Below, in pieces: positions 38,001 to 46,506 of a DNA stretch of 64,000 nt. Source of the stretch: Crocinitomicaceae bacterium. GTDB taxonomy: Bacteria; Bacteroidota; Bacteroidia; Flavobacteriales_D; Crocinitomicaceae. The translations under genes were made by a program, and so were the position numbers. The DNA lies in NCBI GenBank assembly GCA_018402525.1, contig JAGYIR010000010.1:310001-374000 (forward strand), given 5' to 3'. The stretch's first letter is position 1. Every line of letters begins with the position of its first letter. A model generated the notes under the pieces. The model saw only the letters and a list, made by a program, of their open reading frames with translations. It made no database searches and was not told the DNA's origin.

Positions 38001-41000
38001 ACTGGTGTGTGGACGTTGACAATTACGGACGGTTATCCCGCGGCAGATAACGGAGTTTTGAACGATTGGAGCTTGGAGCTGTGTGTTGACCCCGTTTGTG
38101 TTGACCCAACGCTTCCAACCCTTTCAGGAACAACTACGATTTGTGAGGGAGGTAATACGACCTTAAGTGTAAGTGCAGGAAACTTAAACGATGCAACAAA
38201 CTGGCAATGGTACACTGGATCATGCGGTGGAACATCGGTTGGGTCAGGAGCAAGTTTATTGGTAAATCCAGTAACAACGACTACCTACTTTGTAAGAGGA
38301 GAAGGTGGTTGTGTAGCACCAGGAACATGCGCAACAATTACAGTAACCGTTCAAACGGTTGACAATACGGTTACTAATAACGGAACGTCGTTGATGGCGA
38401 ATCAAGGTGGCGCGAGCTACCAATGGGTTGACTGCGACAATGGCAATGCACCAATTGGCGGAGCAACGGGACAAACATTTGTTCCATCGGTTACAGGTAA
38501 TTACGCTGTGGAAGTGACAGTTGGTGGATGTACAGAAACATCAGGATGTGAGCTTATTACAGTTTGCGTTGACCCAACGCTTCCAACCCTTTCAGGAACG
38601 ACAACTATTTGTGAGGGAGGTAATACGACCTTAAGCGTAAGTGCAGGAAACTTAAACGATGCAACAAACTGGCAATGGTACACTGGATCATGCGGTGGAA
38701 CATCGGTTGGGTCAGGAGCAAGTTTATTGGTAAATCCAGTAACAACGACTACCTACTTTGTAAGAGGAGAAGGTGGTTGTGTAGCACCAGGAACATGCGC
38801 AACAATTACAGTAACCGTTCAAACGGTTGACAATACGGTTACTAATAACGGAACGTCGTTGATGGCGAATCAAGGTGGCGCGAGCTACCAATGGGTTGAC
38901 TGCGACAATGGCAATGCACCAATTGGCGGAGCAACGGGACAAACATTTGTTCCATCTGTTACAGGTAATTACGCTGTGGAAGTGACAGTTGGTGGATGTA
39001 CAGAAACATCAGGATGTGAGCTTATTACAGTTTGCGTTGACCCAACGCTTCCAACCCTTTCAGGAACGACAACTATTTGTGAGGGAGGTAATACGACCTT
39101 AAGCGTAAGTGCAGGAAACTTAAACGATGCAACAAACTGGCAATGGTACACTGGATCATGCGGTGGAACATCGGTTGGGTCAGGAGCAAGTTTATTGGTA
39201 AATCCAGTAACAACGACTACCTACTTTGTAAGAGGAGAAGGTGGTTGTGTAGCACCAGGAACATGCGCAACAATTACAGTAACCGTTCAAACGGTTGACA
39301 ATACGGTTACTAATAACGGAACGTCGTTGATGGCGAATCAAGGTGGCGCGAGCTACCAATGGGTTGACTGCGACAATGGCAATGCACCAATTGGCGGAGC
39401 AACGGGACAAACATTTGTTCCATCGGTTACAGGTAATTACGCTGTGGAAGTGACAGTTGGTGGATGTACAGAAACATCAGGATGTGAGCTTATTACAGTT
39501 TGCGTTGACCCAACGCTTCCAACCCTTTCAGGAACGACAACTATTTGTGAGGGAGGTAATACGACCTTAAGCGTAAGTGCAGGAAACTTAAACGATGCAA
39601 CAAACTGGCAATGGTACACTGGATCATGCGGTGGAACATCGGTTGGGTCAGGAGCAAGTTTATTGGTAAATCCAGTAACAACGACTACCTACTTTGTAAG
39701 AGGAGAAGGTGGTTGTGTAGCACCAGGAACATGCGCAACAATTACAGTAACCGTTCAAACGGTTGACAATACGGTTACTAATAACGGAACGTCGTTGATG
39801 GCGAATCAAGGTGGCGCGAGCTACCAATGGGTTGACTGCGACAATGGCAATGCACCAATTGGCGGAGCAACGGGACAAACATTTGTTCCATCGGTTACAG
39901 GTAACTATGCTGTGGAAGTGACAGTTGGTGGATGTACAGAAACATCAGGATGTGAATCAATTACGGTGGTAGGATGCAACAATCCAGACGTTCCAACGCT
40001 TTCAGGAACAACTACGATTTGTGAGGGAGGTAATACGACCTTAAGTGTAAGTGCAGGAAACTTAAACGATGCAACAAACTGGCAATGGTACACTGGATCA
40101 TGCGGTGGAACATCGGTTGGGTCAGGAGCAAGTTTATTGGTAAATCCAGTAACAACGACTACCTACTTTGTAAGAGGAGAAGGTGGTTGTGTAGCACCAG
40201 GAACATGCGCAACAATTACAGTAACCGTTCAAACGGTTGACAATACGGTTACCAATAACGGAACGGCGTTGATGGCGAACCAAGGTGGCGCGAGCTACCA
40301 ATGGGTTGACTGCGACAATGGCAATGCACCAATTGGCGGAGCAACGGGACAAACATTTGTTCCATCTGTTACAGGTAATTACGCTGTGGAAGTAACAGTT
40401 GGTGGATGTACAGAAACATCAGGATGTGAATCAATTACGGTTGTAGGATGCAATAATCCAGATGTTCCGGCAATTGCTGGAACCCTAACCATTTGTGCGG
40501 GAGACAATATCATTTTATCTGTAGGTGCAAGTAATTTAAATGATGCAACAAGCTGGGAATGGTACACTGGTTCTTGTGGAGGAACATCTGTGGGAAGTGG
40601 AGCAAGTTTAATGGTAAATCCAGTAACAACGACTACCTACTTTGTAAGAGGAGAAGGTGGTTGTGTAGCACCAGGAACATGCGCAACAATTACAGTAACC
40701 GTTCAAACGGTTGACAATACGGTTACCAATAACGGAACGTCGTTGATGGCGAACCAAGGTGGCGCGAGCTACCAATGGGTTGACTGCGACAATGGCAATG
40801 CACCAATTGGCGGAGCAACGGGACAAACATTTGTTCCATCTGTTACAGGTAATTACGCTGTGGAAGTAACAGTTGGTGGATGTACAGAAACATCAGGATG
40901 TGAATCAATTACGGTTGTAGGATGCAATAATCCAGATGTTCCGGCAATTGCTGGAACCCTAACCATTTGTGCGGGAGACAATATCATTTTATCTGTAGGT

Positions 41001-41645
41001 GCAAGTAATTTAAATGATGCAACAAGCTGGGAATGGTACACTGGTTCTTGTGGAGGAACATCTGTGGGAAGTGGAGCAAGTTTAATGGTAAGTCCAACTG
41101 TCACAACTACCTACTTTGTTAGAGGAGAGGGTGGTTGTGTGATACCTGGCGCTTGTGCGTCAATTACACTAGCAGTTCAGACAGTTGATGCCTCGGTTAC
41201 TAACAACGGTACATCTTTAATGGCGAATCAAGGGGGAGCAAGCTACCAATGGGTTGATTGCGGTGATGGGTTTGCACCAATTTTTGCTGAGACAGGACAA
41301 ACGTATGTACCATCGACTACCGGAAATTATGCGGTGGAAGTCACTTTGAACGGTTGTACTGAAACATCAAGCTGTCAACTAGTAGATTTTTCAGGTCTTG
41401 ATGATTTAGGTCCTGGTGTACTTATTATTTACCCAAACCCAACAGAAGGAATTGTGTATGTAGAATGGACTGAGTCGATTAGTAAAATTCAAGTGATGGA
41501 TGCACGAGGTCGACTACTTGATGTTGTTGAAAACCCAATGGGTAATCTCTACACGCTTAATTTTACAGATTACAGCAGTGGAGTTTATTTCATTCAAATC
41601 GAGAACACTTTAGGCACTAGTGTCTACGATGTAATGAAACAATAA
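35070..41645 (+). CDS. giant T9SS reprolysin-like metalloprotease with tandem Ig-like repeats
   Basis: The protein has about 2191 residues. The ATG at 35070 gives a good signal peptide (KLLSMGLMCVVICAQFLSYS); an upstream TTG frame is less likely. A zinc motif HEMGHQFGANH (H347, H351 and H357) with later NSDDHFHGVS places it in the reprolysin-like M12B group. It is followed by Ig/cadherin-like and Fn3-like domains (TTYYWRVRAV), then a P/Homo B domain (about 850-1010, with VSHVWVGDLSATL and GVWTLTITDGYPAADNGVL). Seven repeats of 156-158 residues follow, then a T9SS type A sorting domain (IIYPNPTEGIVYVEW to SVYDVMKQ). It is probably a cell-surface or released protease with a long stalk-like repeat region. 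Confidence 0.9.
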   Translation: MKMNKLLSMGLMCVVICAQFLSYSQNIKSINFSKTELKKEEAASLGTPQIQANEYRVFQMDIEALKNQLDGIMHRENESVGFIAQFNLPHPDGSIHTYNAKENSTMHAQLAASFPEIRSYDASGVDNGAFVKWDITPHGFHAMIMQDGKSTIYIDPLIKGNSDYYIVYEKSSFITNKTKDCLFDSAVETLENKSVPTTGIVKMFGTCELRTYRLAISATGEYTIFHGGTVPLALAAQVTTMNRVNGVYERDMAITMVIIPNNNLIIYTNPGSDPFANGTPGTMINQNQTNTDAVIGNGNYDIGHVFGTNSGGLAGLGVVCNNANKARGVTGSAAPIGDPFDIDYVAHEMGHQFGANHTQNNNCNRNGATAMEPGSASTIMGYAGICVPNVQNNSDDHFHGVSLGEISIEILSAGHTCEVLTPLANSAPVLVSTNGNVTVPANTPFALTAIATDADGDPMTYNWEQMNNNVSTQPPVATSTGGPNFRSNPSSTSPTRYFPNLIDLAAGGPFTWEVIPSVSRTMNFRVTIRDNAAGGGCNDHDDVTLTTHAASGPFVVTYPSATGIVWAGATQETVTWDVANTNNAPVSCSNVNILLSTDGGLTYPTVLATNVPNNGSSLITVPNVATTTARVMVISENGTFFDISNNNFEITMATFDYTLDVTNPVVSVCQPNLATFDIEIGQIGGYNDAVNLSVSGVPAGATSNFTVNPVTPIGTSQLIISNTAAAAPGSYVLTVTANSTSGMKQTNVTLNISAGSPAAIAQISPANGATAVNIPVDFTWAASPEIGVTYEIDIATDAGFSSIVDQSTGLGTPDYSSGVFLSNTTYYWRVRAVTGCGQSPWSATFSFTTSSCITTASLDVGQVINNGSPVVTSTITIPDAGTINDVNISLLDVSHVWVGDLSATLTSPTGTVVQLFDGPGIPASQYGCAGDNILASFDDGAASTAADFENMCNGTPPAISGDFQSIDPLADFIGESITGVWTLTITDGYPAADNGVLNDWSLELCVDPVCVDPTLPTLSGTTTICEGGNTTLSVSAGNLNDATNWQWYTGSCGGTSVGSGASLLVNPVTTTTYFVRGEGGCVAPGTCATITVTVQTVDNTVTNNGTSLMANQGGASYQWVDCDNGNAPIGGATGQTFVPSVTGNYAVEVTVGGCTETSGCELITVCVDPTLPTLSGTTTICEGGNTTLSVSAGNLNDATNWQWYTGSCGGTSVGSGASLLVNPVTTTTYFVRGEGGCVAPGTCATITVTVQTVDNTVTNNGTSLMANQGGASYQWVDCDNGNAPIGGATGQTFVPSVTGNYAVEVTVGGCTETSGCELITVCVDPTLPTLSGTTTICEGGNTTLSVSAGNLNDATNWQWYTGSCGGTSVGSGASLLVNPVTTTTYFVRGEGGCVAPGTCATITVTVQTVDNTVTNNGTSLMANQGGASYQWVDCDNGNAPIGGATGQTFVPSVTGNYAVEVTVGGCTETSGCELITVCVDPTLPTLSGTTTICEGGNTTLSVSAGNLNDATNWQWYTGSCGGTSVGSGASLLVNPVTTTTYFVRGEGGCVAPGTCATITVTVQTVDNTVTNNGTSLMANQGGASYQWVDCDNGNAPIGGATGQTFVPSVTGNYAVEVTVGGCTETSGCESITVVGCNNPDVPTLSGTTTICEGGNTTLSVSAGNLNDATNWQWYTGSCGGTSVGSGASLLVNPVTTTTYFVRGEGGCVAPGTCATITVTVQTVDNTVTNNGTALMANQGGASYQWVDCDNGNAPIGGATGQTFVPSVTGNYAVEVTVGGCTETSGCESITVVGCNNPDVPAIAGTLTICAGDNIILSVGASNLNDATSWEWYTGSCGGTSVGSGASLMVNPVTTTTYFVRGEGGCVAPGTCATITVTVQTVDNTVTNNGTSLMANQGGASYQWVDCDNGNAPIGGATGQTFVPSVTGNYAVEVTVGGCTETSGCESITVVGCNNPDVPAIAGTLTICAGDNIILSVGASNLNDATSWEWYTGSCGGTSVGSGASLMVSPTVTTTYFVRGEGGCVIPGACASITLAVQTVDASVTNNGTSLMANQGGASYQWVDCGDGFAPIFAETGQTYVPSTTGNYAVEVTLNGCTETSSCQLVDFSGLDDLGPGVLIIYPNPTEGIVYVEWTESISKIQVMDARGRLLDVVENPMGNLYTLNFTDYSSGVYFIQIENTLGTSVYDVMKQ
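38097..41394 (+). repeat. seven tandem 468/474-bp coding repeats
   Basis: Units start at 38097, 38565, 39033, 39501, 39975, 40449 and 40923; unit lengths are 468 bp for the first three and 474 bp for units four to six. Units 1-4 differ by only a few bases. Units 5-7 gain a two-codon insert in the linker (VGCNNPDVP in place of CVDPTLP). Unit 6 is mosaic: its first roughly 167 bp match unit 7, and from about 40616 on it matches unit 5. Each encodes two Ig-like halves (PTLSGTTTICEGGNTTLSV and DNTVTNNGTSLMANQGGASY) with conserved cysteines. Confidence 0.92.
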
Positions 41646-41662
41646 AGAGTTCAATCTTTTTG

Positions 41663-41697
41663 AAAAGACCATCAGTTCAAGACTGATGGTCTTTTTT
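41663..41697 (+). terminator. Rho-independent terminator
   Basis: AAAAGACCATCAGT-TCAAG-ACTGATGGTCTTTT is a perfect stem that merges into a T-tract, 18 bp after the giant protease stop. Confidence 0.9.
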
Positions 41698-41728
41698 GTT
41701 CAGAATCGTGTCATTTCAGAATAAATAA

Positions 41729-41736
41729 TACCTTTG
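41729..41736 (+). promoter_or_regulatory. putative -7 element TACCTTTG
   Basis: TACCTTTG fits TAnnTTTG, 16 bp ahead of the gpsA ATG, just after the terminator of the previous gene. No good -33 element was found. The position would give a very short leader. Confidence 0.45.
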
Positions 41737-41752
41737 TTATTGCGACCTATAA

Positions 41753-42751
41753 ATGGAAAATATAAAAAAAATAGCTGTTATTGGAGGTGGAAGTTGGGCA
41801 ACCGCTTTAGTGAAGATATTGTGCAATAATGTGTCTTCTGTCAATTGGTACATGCGTAATGAAGGTGCTGTTCGACATATATTAAAATTCCGCCATAATC
41901 CGAATTACCTTCAATCCGTTGAGTTTGATCTGAATAAGATCAATGTTAGCACAGATTTAATGGAGATCATTAAGCCAGCAGACATTATTATCATTGCCAC
42001 ACCATCCGCATTTTTGGTCAAACTTTTTGAAAATTTCCCGGTTGAAATCCTTCGAGATAAGATTATTTTTTCTGCAGTTAAAGGAATTATTCCTGAGTAC
42101 AATGCCATACCAGCGCGATTTATCCATAAAACGTTCGGAACACCTTACGACAATATTGGAATCATTTGTGGACCTTGTCACGCTGAGGAGGTTGCTTTAG
42201 AGCGATTATCCTACCTAACAGTGGCTTGTCAGGACGATGAGGTTTCCGAAGAAATGGCGGAACTGCTCGCTTGTCGCTACATCAAGACCACCGTTTCTGA
42301 CGATTTGTTCGGAACGGAAATATCTGCTGTATTAAAAAATGTGTATGCGATTGCTTCTGGAATTTGTGCTGGTTTGGGTTATGGAGATAATTTTCAATCT
42401 GTACTTGTTTCAAACGCCATTCAAGAAATCGAGAACTTAATTGATGAAATGAGTCCCATTCACCGTGATGTAAAATCTTCCGCTTATTTGGGGGATTTGT
42501 TGGTAACGGCATATTCAAAATTCTCTCGAAATCGCTCTTTTGGTTACATGATCGGAAAGGGCTATTCAGTGAAAACCGCTCAAATGGAAATGGACATGAT
42601 TGCTGAGGGATATTTTGCTACCAAAAGTGTCATGGAAATTAAGAAGAAGTTTGATGTCGAAATGCCAATCGTTGAAGCTGTCTACAACATCCTTTACGAG
42701 CGAATCTCCCCTGTAATTGAAATGAGAATCTTGACCGAAAAGTTAAGTTAA
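41753..42751 (+). CDS. gpsA: NAD(P)H-dependent glycerol-3-phosphate dehydrogenase
   Basis: This 332-residue cytoplasmic enzyme makes sn-glycerol-3-phosphate for phospholipids. The dinucleotide site IAVIGGGSWATALVKIL is at the N-terminus. FSAVKGI, IGIICGPCHAEEV, SDDLFGTEISAVLKNVYAIASG (with the catalytic lysine) and RNRSFGYMIGKGY are the conserved blocks, although GPCHAEEV departs from the usual GPSFA. Otherwise the family length and order are normal. It is a single gene between a terminator and the aspartate kinase promoter. Confidence 0.94.
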   Translation: MENIKKIAVIGGGSWATALVKILCNNVSSVNWYMRNEGAVRHILKFRHNPNYLQSVEFDLNKINVSTDLMEIIKPADIIIIATPSAFLVKLFENFPVEILRDKIIFSAVKGIIPEYNAIPARFIHKTFGTPYDNIGIICGPCHAEEVALERLSYLTVACQDDEVSEEMAELLACRYIKTTVSDDLFGTEISAVLKNVYAIASGICAGLGYGDNFQSVLVSNAIQEIENLIDEMSPIHRDVKSSAYLGDLLVTAYSKFSRNRSFGYMIGKGYSVKTAQMEMDMIAEGYFATKSVMEIKKKFDVEMPIVEAVYNILYERISPVIEMRILTEKLS

Positions 42752-42779
42752 TAACATTTTGATTAAAATACAACATCTC

Positions 42780-42813
42780 TTTGCTTTACCATTCATTTTA
42801 ATTTCTACTTTTG
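42780..42813 (+). promoter_or_regulatory. putative promoter TTTG-N22-TACTTTTG
   Basis: A -33 element TTTG (42780-42783) lies 22 bp before TACTTTTG (42806-42813), close to the Bacteroidota TTTG-N19..23-TAnnTTTG layout. The aspartate kinase ATG is 13 bp after the -7 element. Confidence 0.6.
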
Positions 42814-42826
42814 CCAAAAAAATGGC

Positions 42827-44098
42827 ATGAAGGTTTTTAAATTTGGCGGAGCATCGGTAAAAGATGCCCAAGCAGTTCAAAATGTAGCGGATATCGTTTC
42901 ACTTTATAAAGGTGAGAAGTTGGGAATTGTCATCTCAGCAATGGGAAAGACTACGAACGCACTTGAATTGATTGTCGATGCACTCTGCCAAAGAAAGAAA
43001 TCAAATTTTGATGAATTAGTTGCAGAGAGAAAGCAGTTTCATCGAAACATCATGCTGGAGCTTTTTGATGACCCCAATCATTTGATTTTTAATGAAATTG
43101 AATCACAATTCGAAGAGCTTACAAAAATGTACGATGCTCGAATTCCGGATAATTACGATTTCGAATACGACCAAATTGTGTCTTTGGGAGAAGTGGTTTC
43201 AACCCAAATTGTGAACGCCTATTTGAATCAACGAGGTATTAGCTCTGGTTGGGTAGATGCACGGGAATTAATTCGCACCAATAATAATTACCGTGAAGGT
43301 GAAGTGGATTGGAACAAGACAGAAGAATTGTTTAAACAGCATTTCATTCCTAGATTTAAAGATGTGGACGTGCAAGTGACACAAGGGTTTATTGGACATA
43401 CATCAGAGGGTTTAACAACGACATTGGGTAGAGAAGGCTCTGATTATACCGCTGGAATTATGGCGTACTGCTGTGGCGCTGAAAGCGTCACGATTTGGAA
43501 AGATGTTCCTGGAATGCTGAATGCAGACCCTAAGTGGTTTGATAACACCATTAAATTGGAAAGTATTTCATTCAGGGAAGCAATAGAACTTTCGTACTAT
43601 GGTGCGTCGGTAATTCACCCGAAAACGATTAAGCCACTGCAGAATAAAAATATTCCGTTGTACGTAAAATCGTTTATAGATCCAACAGCTGACGGGACCA
43701 CTATTCAGTCGAGTACTTCCAATGATCACACTGTTCCGTCTTTTATTTTTAAAATGAACCAGGTGTTGTTTTCGTTCACACCAAAAGATTTTTCATTCAT
43801 CGTTGAGAAGAATTTAAGCGATATTTTTGAGCGATTGGCGCGTGTTAATGCGAAAATCAACCTAATGCAAAATACCGCCTTGAAATTTTCAATTCTCCTC
43901 GATGAAGAAAAGGTGAATATCGATACGATAAAATCATTGTTTGAAGATACGTACACTGTGCGTTTTGAAAATGGTTTAGAACTGGTCACCGTTCGCCATT
44001 ACGATCAAGCGACATTGGACAGAGTAACAGTCGAGAAACAAATTATCCTAGAACAAAAGACCAGCGAAACAGCTCGATTGATTGTCAAGCAAAAGTAA
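42827..44098 (+). CDS. aspartate kinase
   Basis: This is a monofunctional 423-residue aspartokinase that phosphorylates L-aspartate, the first step to lysine, methionine and threonine. VFKFGGASVKDAQAV is the N-terminal ATP/substrate block, TTLGREGSDYTAGIMAYCCGA the second, and IELSYYGASVIHPKTIKPL the third. The C-terminal 140 residues form the ACT region (FTPKDFSFIVEKN and LMQNTALKFSILLDEE), which normally gives feedback control. No fusion to homoserine dehydrogenase is present. Which end product inhibits it cannot be told. Confidence 0.92.
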   Translation: MKVFKFGGASVKDAQAVQNVADIVSLYKGEKLGIVISAMGKTTNALELIVDALCQRKKSNFDELVAERKQFHRNIMLELFDDPNHLIFNEIESQFEELTKMYDARIPDNYDFEYDQIVSLGEVVSTQIVNAYLNQRGISSGWVDARELIRTNNNYREGEVDWNKTEELFKQHFIPRFKDVDVQVTQGFIGHTSEGLTTTLGREGSDYTAGIMAYCCGAESVTIWKDVPGMLNADPKWFDNTIKLESISFREAIELSYYGASVIHPKTIKPLQNKNIPLYVKSFIDPTADGTTIQSSTSNDHTVPSFIFKMNQVLFSFTPKDFSFIVEKNLSDIFERLARVNAKINLMQNTALKFSILLDEEKVNIDTIKSLFEDTYTVRFENGLELVTVRHYDQATLDRVTVEKQIILEQKTSETARLIVKQK

Positions 44099-44148
44099 GT
44101 ACTATCAAATACCTCGATTAGGGTACTGTGATTTACACGAAGGAACTT

Positions 44149-44156
44149 TATATTTG
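44149..44156 (+). promoter_or_regulatory. putative -7 element TATATTTG
   Basis: TATATTTG matches TAnnTTTG, 15 bp ahead of the feoA ATG. The -33 region has no convincing TTTG. No Fur-box palindrome stood out by eye in the 73-bp spacer. Confidence 0.45.
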
Positions 44157-44171
44157 TACTCATTCTAAATA

Positions 44172-44414
44172 ATGGGTCAGATTCTTTCACAAATTAAAAA
44201 TGGCGAATCCGCAGTGGTTCGTGCTATTCTCGAGTCATCGTTGAAGGTAAAACTGATGGAAATGGGCTTAGTGGAAGGCAAAAAACTGGAAATCTTATAC
44301 CGAGCTCCTTTTGGTGACCCAATCGCCGTGGATATTGATGGATACGTGCTTTCGCTCAGAAGAGATGAAGCCCAATTGATTGAAGTAGAAGTTCAAAATT
44401 CTGCAACATCATGA
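44172..44414 (+). CDS. feoA: ferrous iron transport protein A
   Basis: This is a small SH3-like protein of 80 residues. VKLMEMGLVEGKKLEILYRAP followed by GDPIAVDIDGYVLSLRRDEA is the FeoA core. FeoA supports the FeoB GTPase in ferrous iron import, probably by contact at its cytoplasmic side. It overlaps feoB by four bases. Confidence 0.93.
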   Translation: MGQILSQIKNGESAVVRAILESSLKVKLMEMGLVEGKKLEILYRAPFGDPIAVDIDGYVLSLRRDEAQLIEVEVQNSATS

Positions 44415-46360
44415 AGATAGCCCTACTTGGAAATCCAAATACTGGAAAAAGTTCTGTTTTCAATATGTTAACGGGACTTCGACAGCATGTCGGTAATTTT
44501 CCTGGTGTTACAGTAGACAAAAAAACGGGACGAATAGAAATTGAAGGCAAGTCGCACAAACTAATAGATTTTCCAGGTACGTATAGTATTTATCCTCGAT
44601 CGAAGGATGAAGAAGTAGTGTACAAGAGTCTCTGTAATCCTGAAAGCGAAAATTATCCCGATGCTGTGGTTGTCGTTGTTGATTCGTCAAATTTGGAGCG
44701 AAATCTATTGTTATTCACCCAAGTGTACGATTTGCAACTCCCGACGCTCATGGTTTTGAATATGACTGATTTAGCGGCGAAACAGAACAAGACGATTGAT
44801 ATTGATGCGCTACAAACGTTGTTCCCTGAGGCTACGATCGTTTCATCTAACGCGCGTGTTAAATTGGGAAAACAGAAAGTGGTAGAAGCATTGGCTTCAT
44901 TTAGAGAAAGAAAAGGACATAGATTTCAGCAAGAACTCAATTTTGCTGCAATTGAGGACATTGTGGCACAAGAGCAAGAGACAAAAATTCGATTTGAACA
45001 TATTCGTCAGGAAATGTCCACGATAGAACGAATTTCTAAAAAAACGGTGCCAGCCTCTCGGGGAATAGATAAAATACTGGTGCATCCAATTTTTGGTTAT
45101 CTGATTTTTGGAGTGGTCTTGTTAATTATTTTCCAGTTTATCTATGCGTTCGCATCGGTACCTATGGATTTAATTGATGGGGCATTTGCGAATTTGAGCG
45201 GTTGGACGAGCAGCATCCTGCCAGCGGGTTTGCTTACCGATTTAATCACGGAGGGAATTATTCCAGGTATCGGGGGTGTACTCATTTTCATTCCACAAAT
45301 TGCACTTCTGTTCTTCTTCATCGCCATTTTGGAGGAAACAGGCTATTTGTCACGTGTGGTTTTTATCATGGATCGATTGATGCGCCCATTTGGTTTGAAT
45401 GGAAAGAGTGTCGTTCCGTTACTTTCAAGTGTTGCTTGCGCGATTCCAGGCGTGATGTCAGCCCGCACCATTTCTGATTGGAAAGAGCGGATGATTACGA
45501 TCATGGTCGCTCCACTGATGAGTTGCAGTGCACGAATTCCAGTCTATACGTTACTCATCGCTCTTGTCATTCCAAGTGAAACATACTTCGGTTTCATGAA
45601 TTTACAGGGATTGGTATTATTTGCCTTATACGCACTGGGAACGTTGAGCGCCTTGTTCATTGCGATTCTGCTAAAATGGATCATCAAAACCAAAGAAAAA
45701 GGATTTTTACTCCTCGAAATGCCCGACTACAAGTTTCCGAGATGGCAAAATGTTGGAATTACTGTTTGGGAGAAGATCAAAGTATTTGTGTGGGACGCTG
45801 GAAAAATTATTATAGCAATTTCAATTGTTTTGTGGGGACTTGCAACATTTGGACCATCAGATCGAATGGAAACTGCAGCCGCCGAAGCACAAAACGAAGC
45901 AATGAAACAGAACCTTGATGAAGAGAGTACAAATCGATTGGTTGCATCGGCGAAACTGGAAAACTCCTACATCGGAATCATGGGTAAAACAATTGAACCT
46001 GTGATTGCACCTTTGGGTTATGATTGGAAAATTGGAATTTCACTTATCACTTCATTTGCAGCGCGCGAAGTGTTTGTCGGCTCGATGGCAACTATTTATG
46101 CGGTTGGAGATGACAGCGAAGAAAGTCGACCGTTGATTGAAAAGATGAGAAGTGAAACCTATACTGACGGAACACCTGTGTTTAGTCTCGCTGCTGGTGT
46201 GAGTTTAATGGTGTTCTATGTCTTCGCTATGCAGTGCATGGCGACGTTAGCCGTCGTAAAAAGAGAAACCAAGAGTTGGAAGTGGCCACTGCTACAAATG
46301 GGATATATGGGAATTTTGGCGTATCTTGGTGCTTGGATAACATTTCTAATTCTTTCGTAA
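44411..46360 (+). CDS. feoB: ferrous iron transport protein B
   Basis: The protein has 649 residues: an N-terminal G domain with GNPNTGKSSVFN (G1), FPGVTVDKKTG (G2 region), DFPGTYS (G3) and VLNMTDLA (G4), then a helical GDI-like spacer and a membrane domain with two Gate halves. The Gate motifs include SVACAIPGVMSARTI and APLMSCSARIPVYTLLI, whose cysteines line the pore. GTP-dependent Fe2+ import across the inner membrane is the role. It sits between feoA and the small FeoB-associated gene, with overlaps at both ends. Confidence 0.95.
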   Translation: MKIALLGNPNTGKSSVFNMLTGLRQHVGNFPGVTVDKKTGRIEIEGKSHKLIDFPGTYSIYPRSKDEEVVYKSLCNPESENYPDAVVVVVDSSNLERNLLLFTQVYDLQLPTLMVLNMTDLAAKQNKTIDIDALQTLFPEATIVSSNARVKLGKQKVVEALASFRERKGHRFQQELNFAAIEDIVAQEQETKIRFEHIRQEMSTIERISKKTVPASRGIDKILVHPIFGYLIFGVVLLIIFQFIYAFASVPMDLIDGAFANLSGWTSSILPAGLLTDLITEGIIPGIGGVLIFIPQIALLFFFIAILEETGYLSRVVFIMDRLMRPFGLNGKSVVPLLSSVACAIPGVMSARTISDWKERMITIMVAPLMSCSARIPVYTLLIALVIPSETYFGFMNLQGLVLFALYALGTLSALFIAILLKWIIKTKEKGFLLLEMPDYKFPRWQNVGITVWEKIKVFVWDAGKIIIAISIVLWGLATFGPSDRMETAAAEAQNEAMKQNLDEESTNRLVASAKLENSYIGIMGKTIEPVIAPLGYDWKIGISLITSFAAREVFVGSMATIYAVGDDSEESRPLIEKMRSETYTDGTPVFSLAAGVSLMVFYVFAMQCMATLAVVKRETKSWKWPLLQMGYMGILAYLGAWITFLILS

Positions 46361-46503
46361 TGCAAACAATACTTGTTATAGGAGTTTTACTCGCTGCCTC
46401 GATGTACCTTGGGCGCTTGTTCTATCGGCGATTTTTTGCGGAAGAAACCAAATGCGATGGTTGTGCTGTCGGAAAAATGATGGAAAAGACAGAGAAGAGT
46501 TAG
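46360..46503 (+). CDS. FeoB-associated Cys-rich membrane protein
   Basis: This 47-residue ORF starts on the last base of feoB (TAATG overlap). MQTILVIGVLLAASMYLGRL gives one membrane helix, then FYRRFFAEETKCDGCAVGKM has a CxxC pair, and the ending is charged. This matches the tiny FeoB-associated Cys-rich proteins found after feoB in many Bacteroidota and Firmicutes. Its function in iron handling is unknown. Confidence 0.8.
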   Translation: MQTILVIGVLLAASMYLGRLFYRRFFAEETKCDGCAVGKMMEKTEKS

Positions 46504-46506
46504 AGC

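Noticed and set aside
38033-41104. Repeated 60-83-residue minus-strand frames in the giant protease repeats
   Set aside because: They recur every 468 or 474 bp only because the coding repeats on the plus strand do. They have no start context and no family features; they are shadows.
38097-41394. Possible CRISPR array because of regular direct repeats
   Set aside because: The period is 468-474 bp, the repeats have no short unique spacers and the whole stretch is one long open frame.
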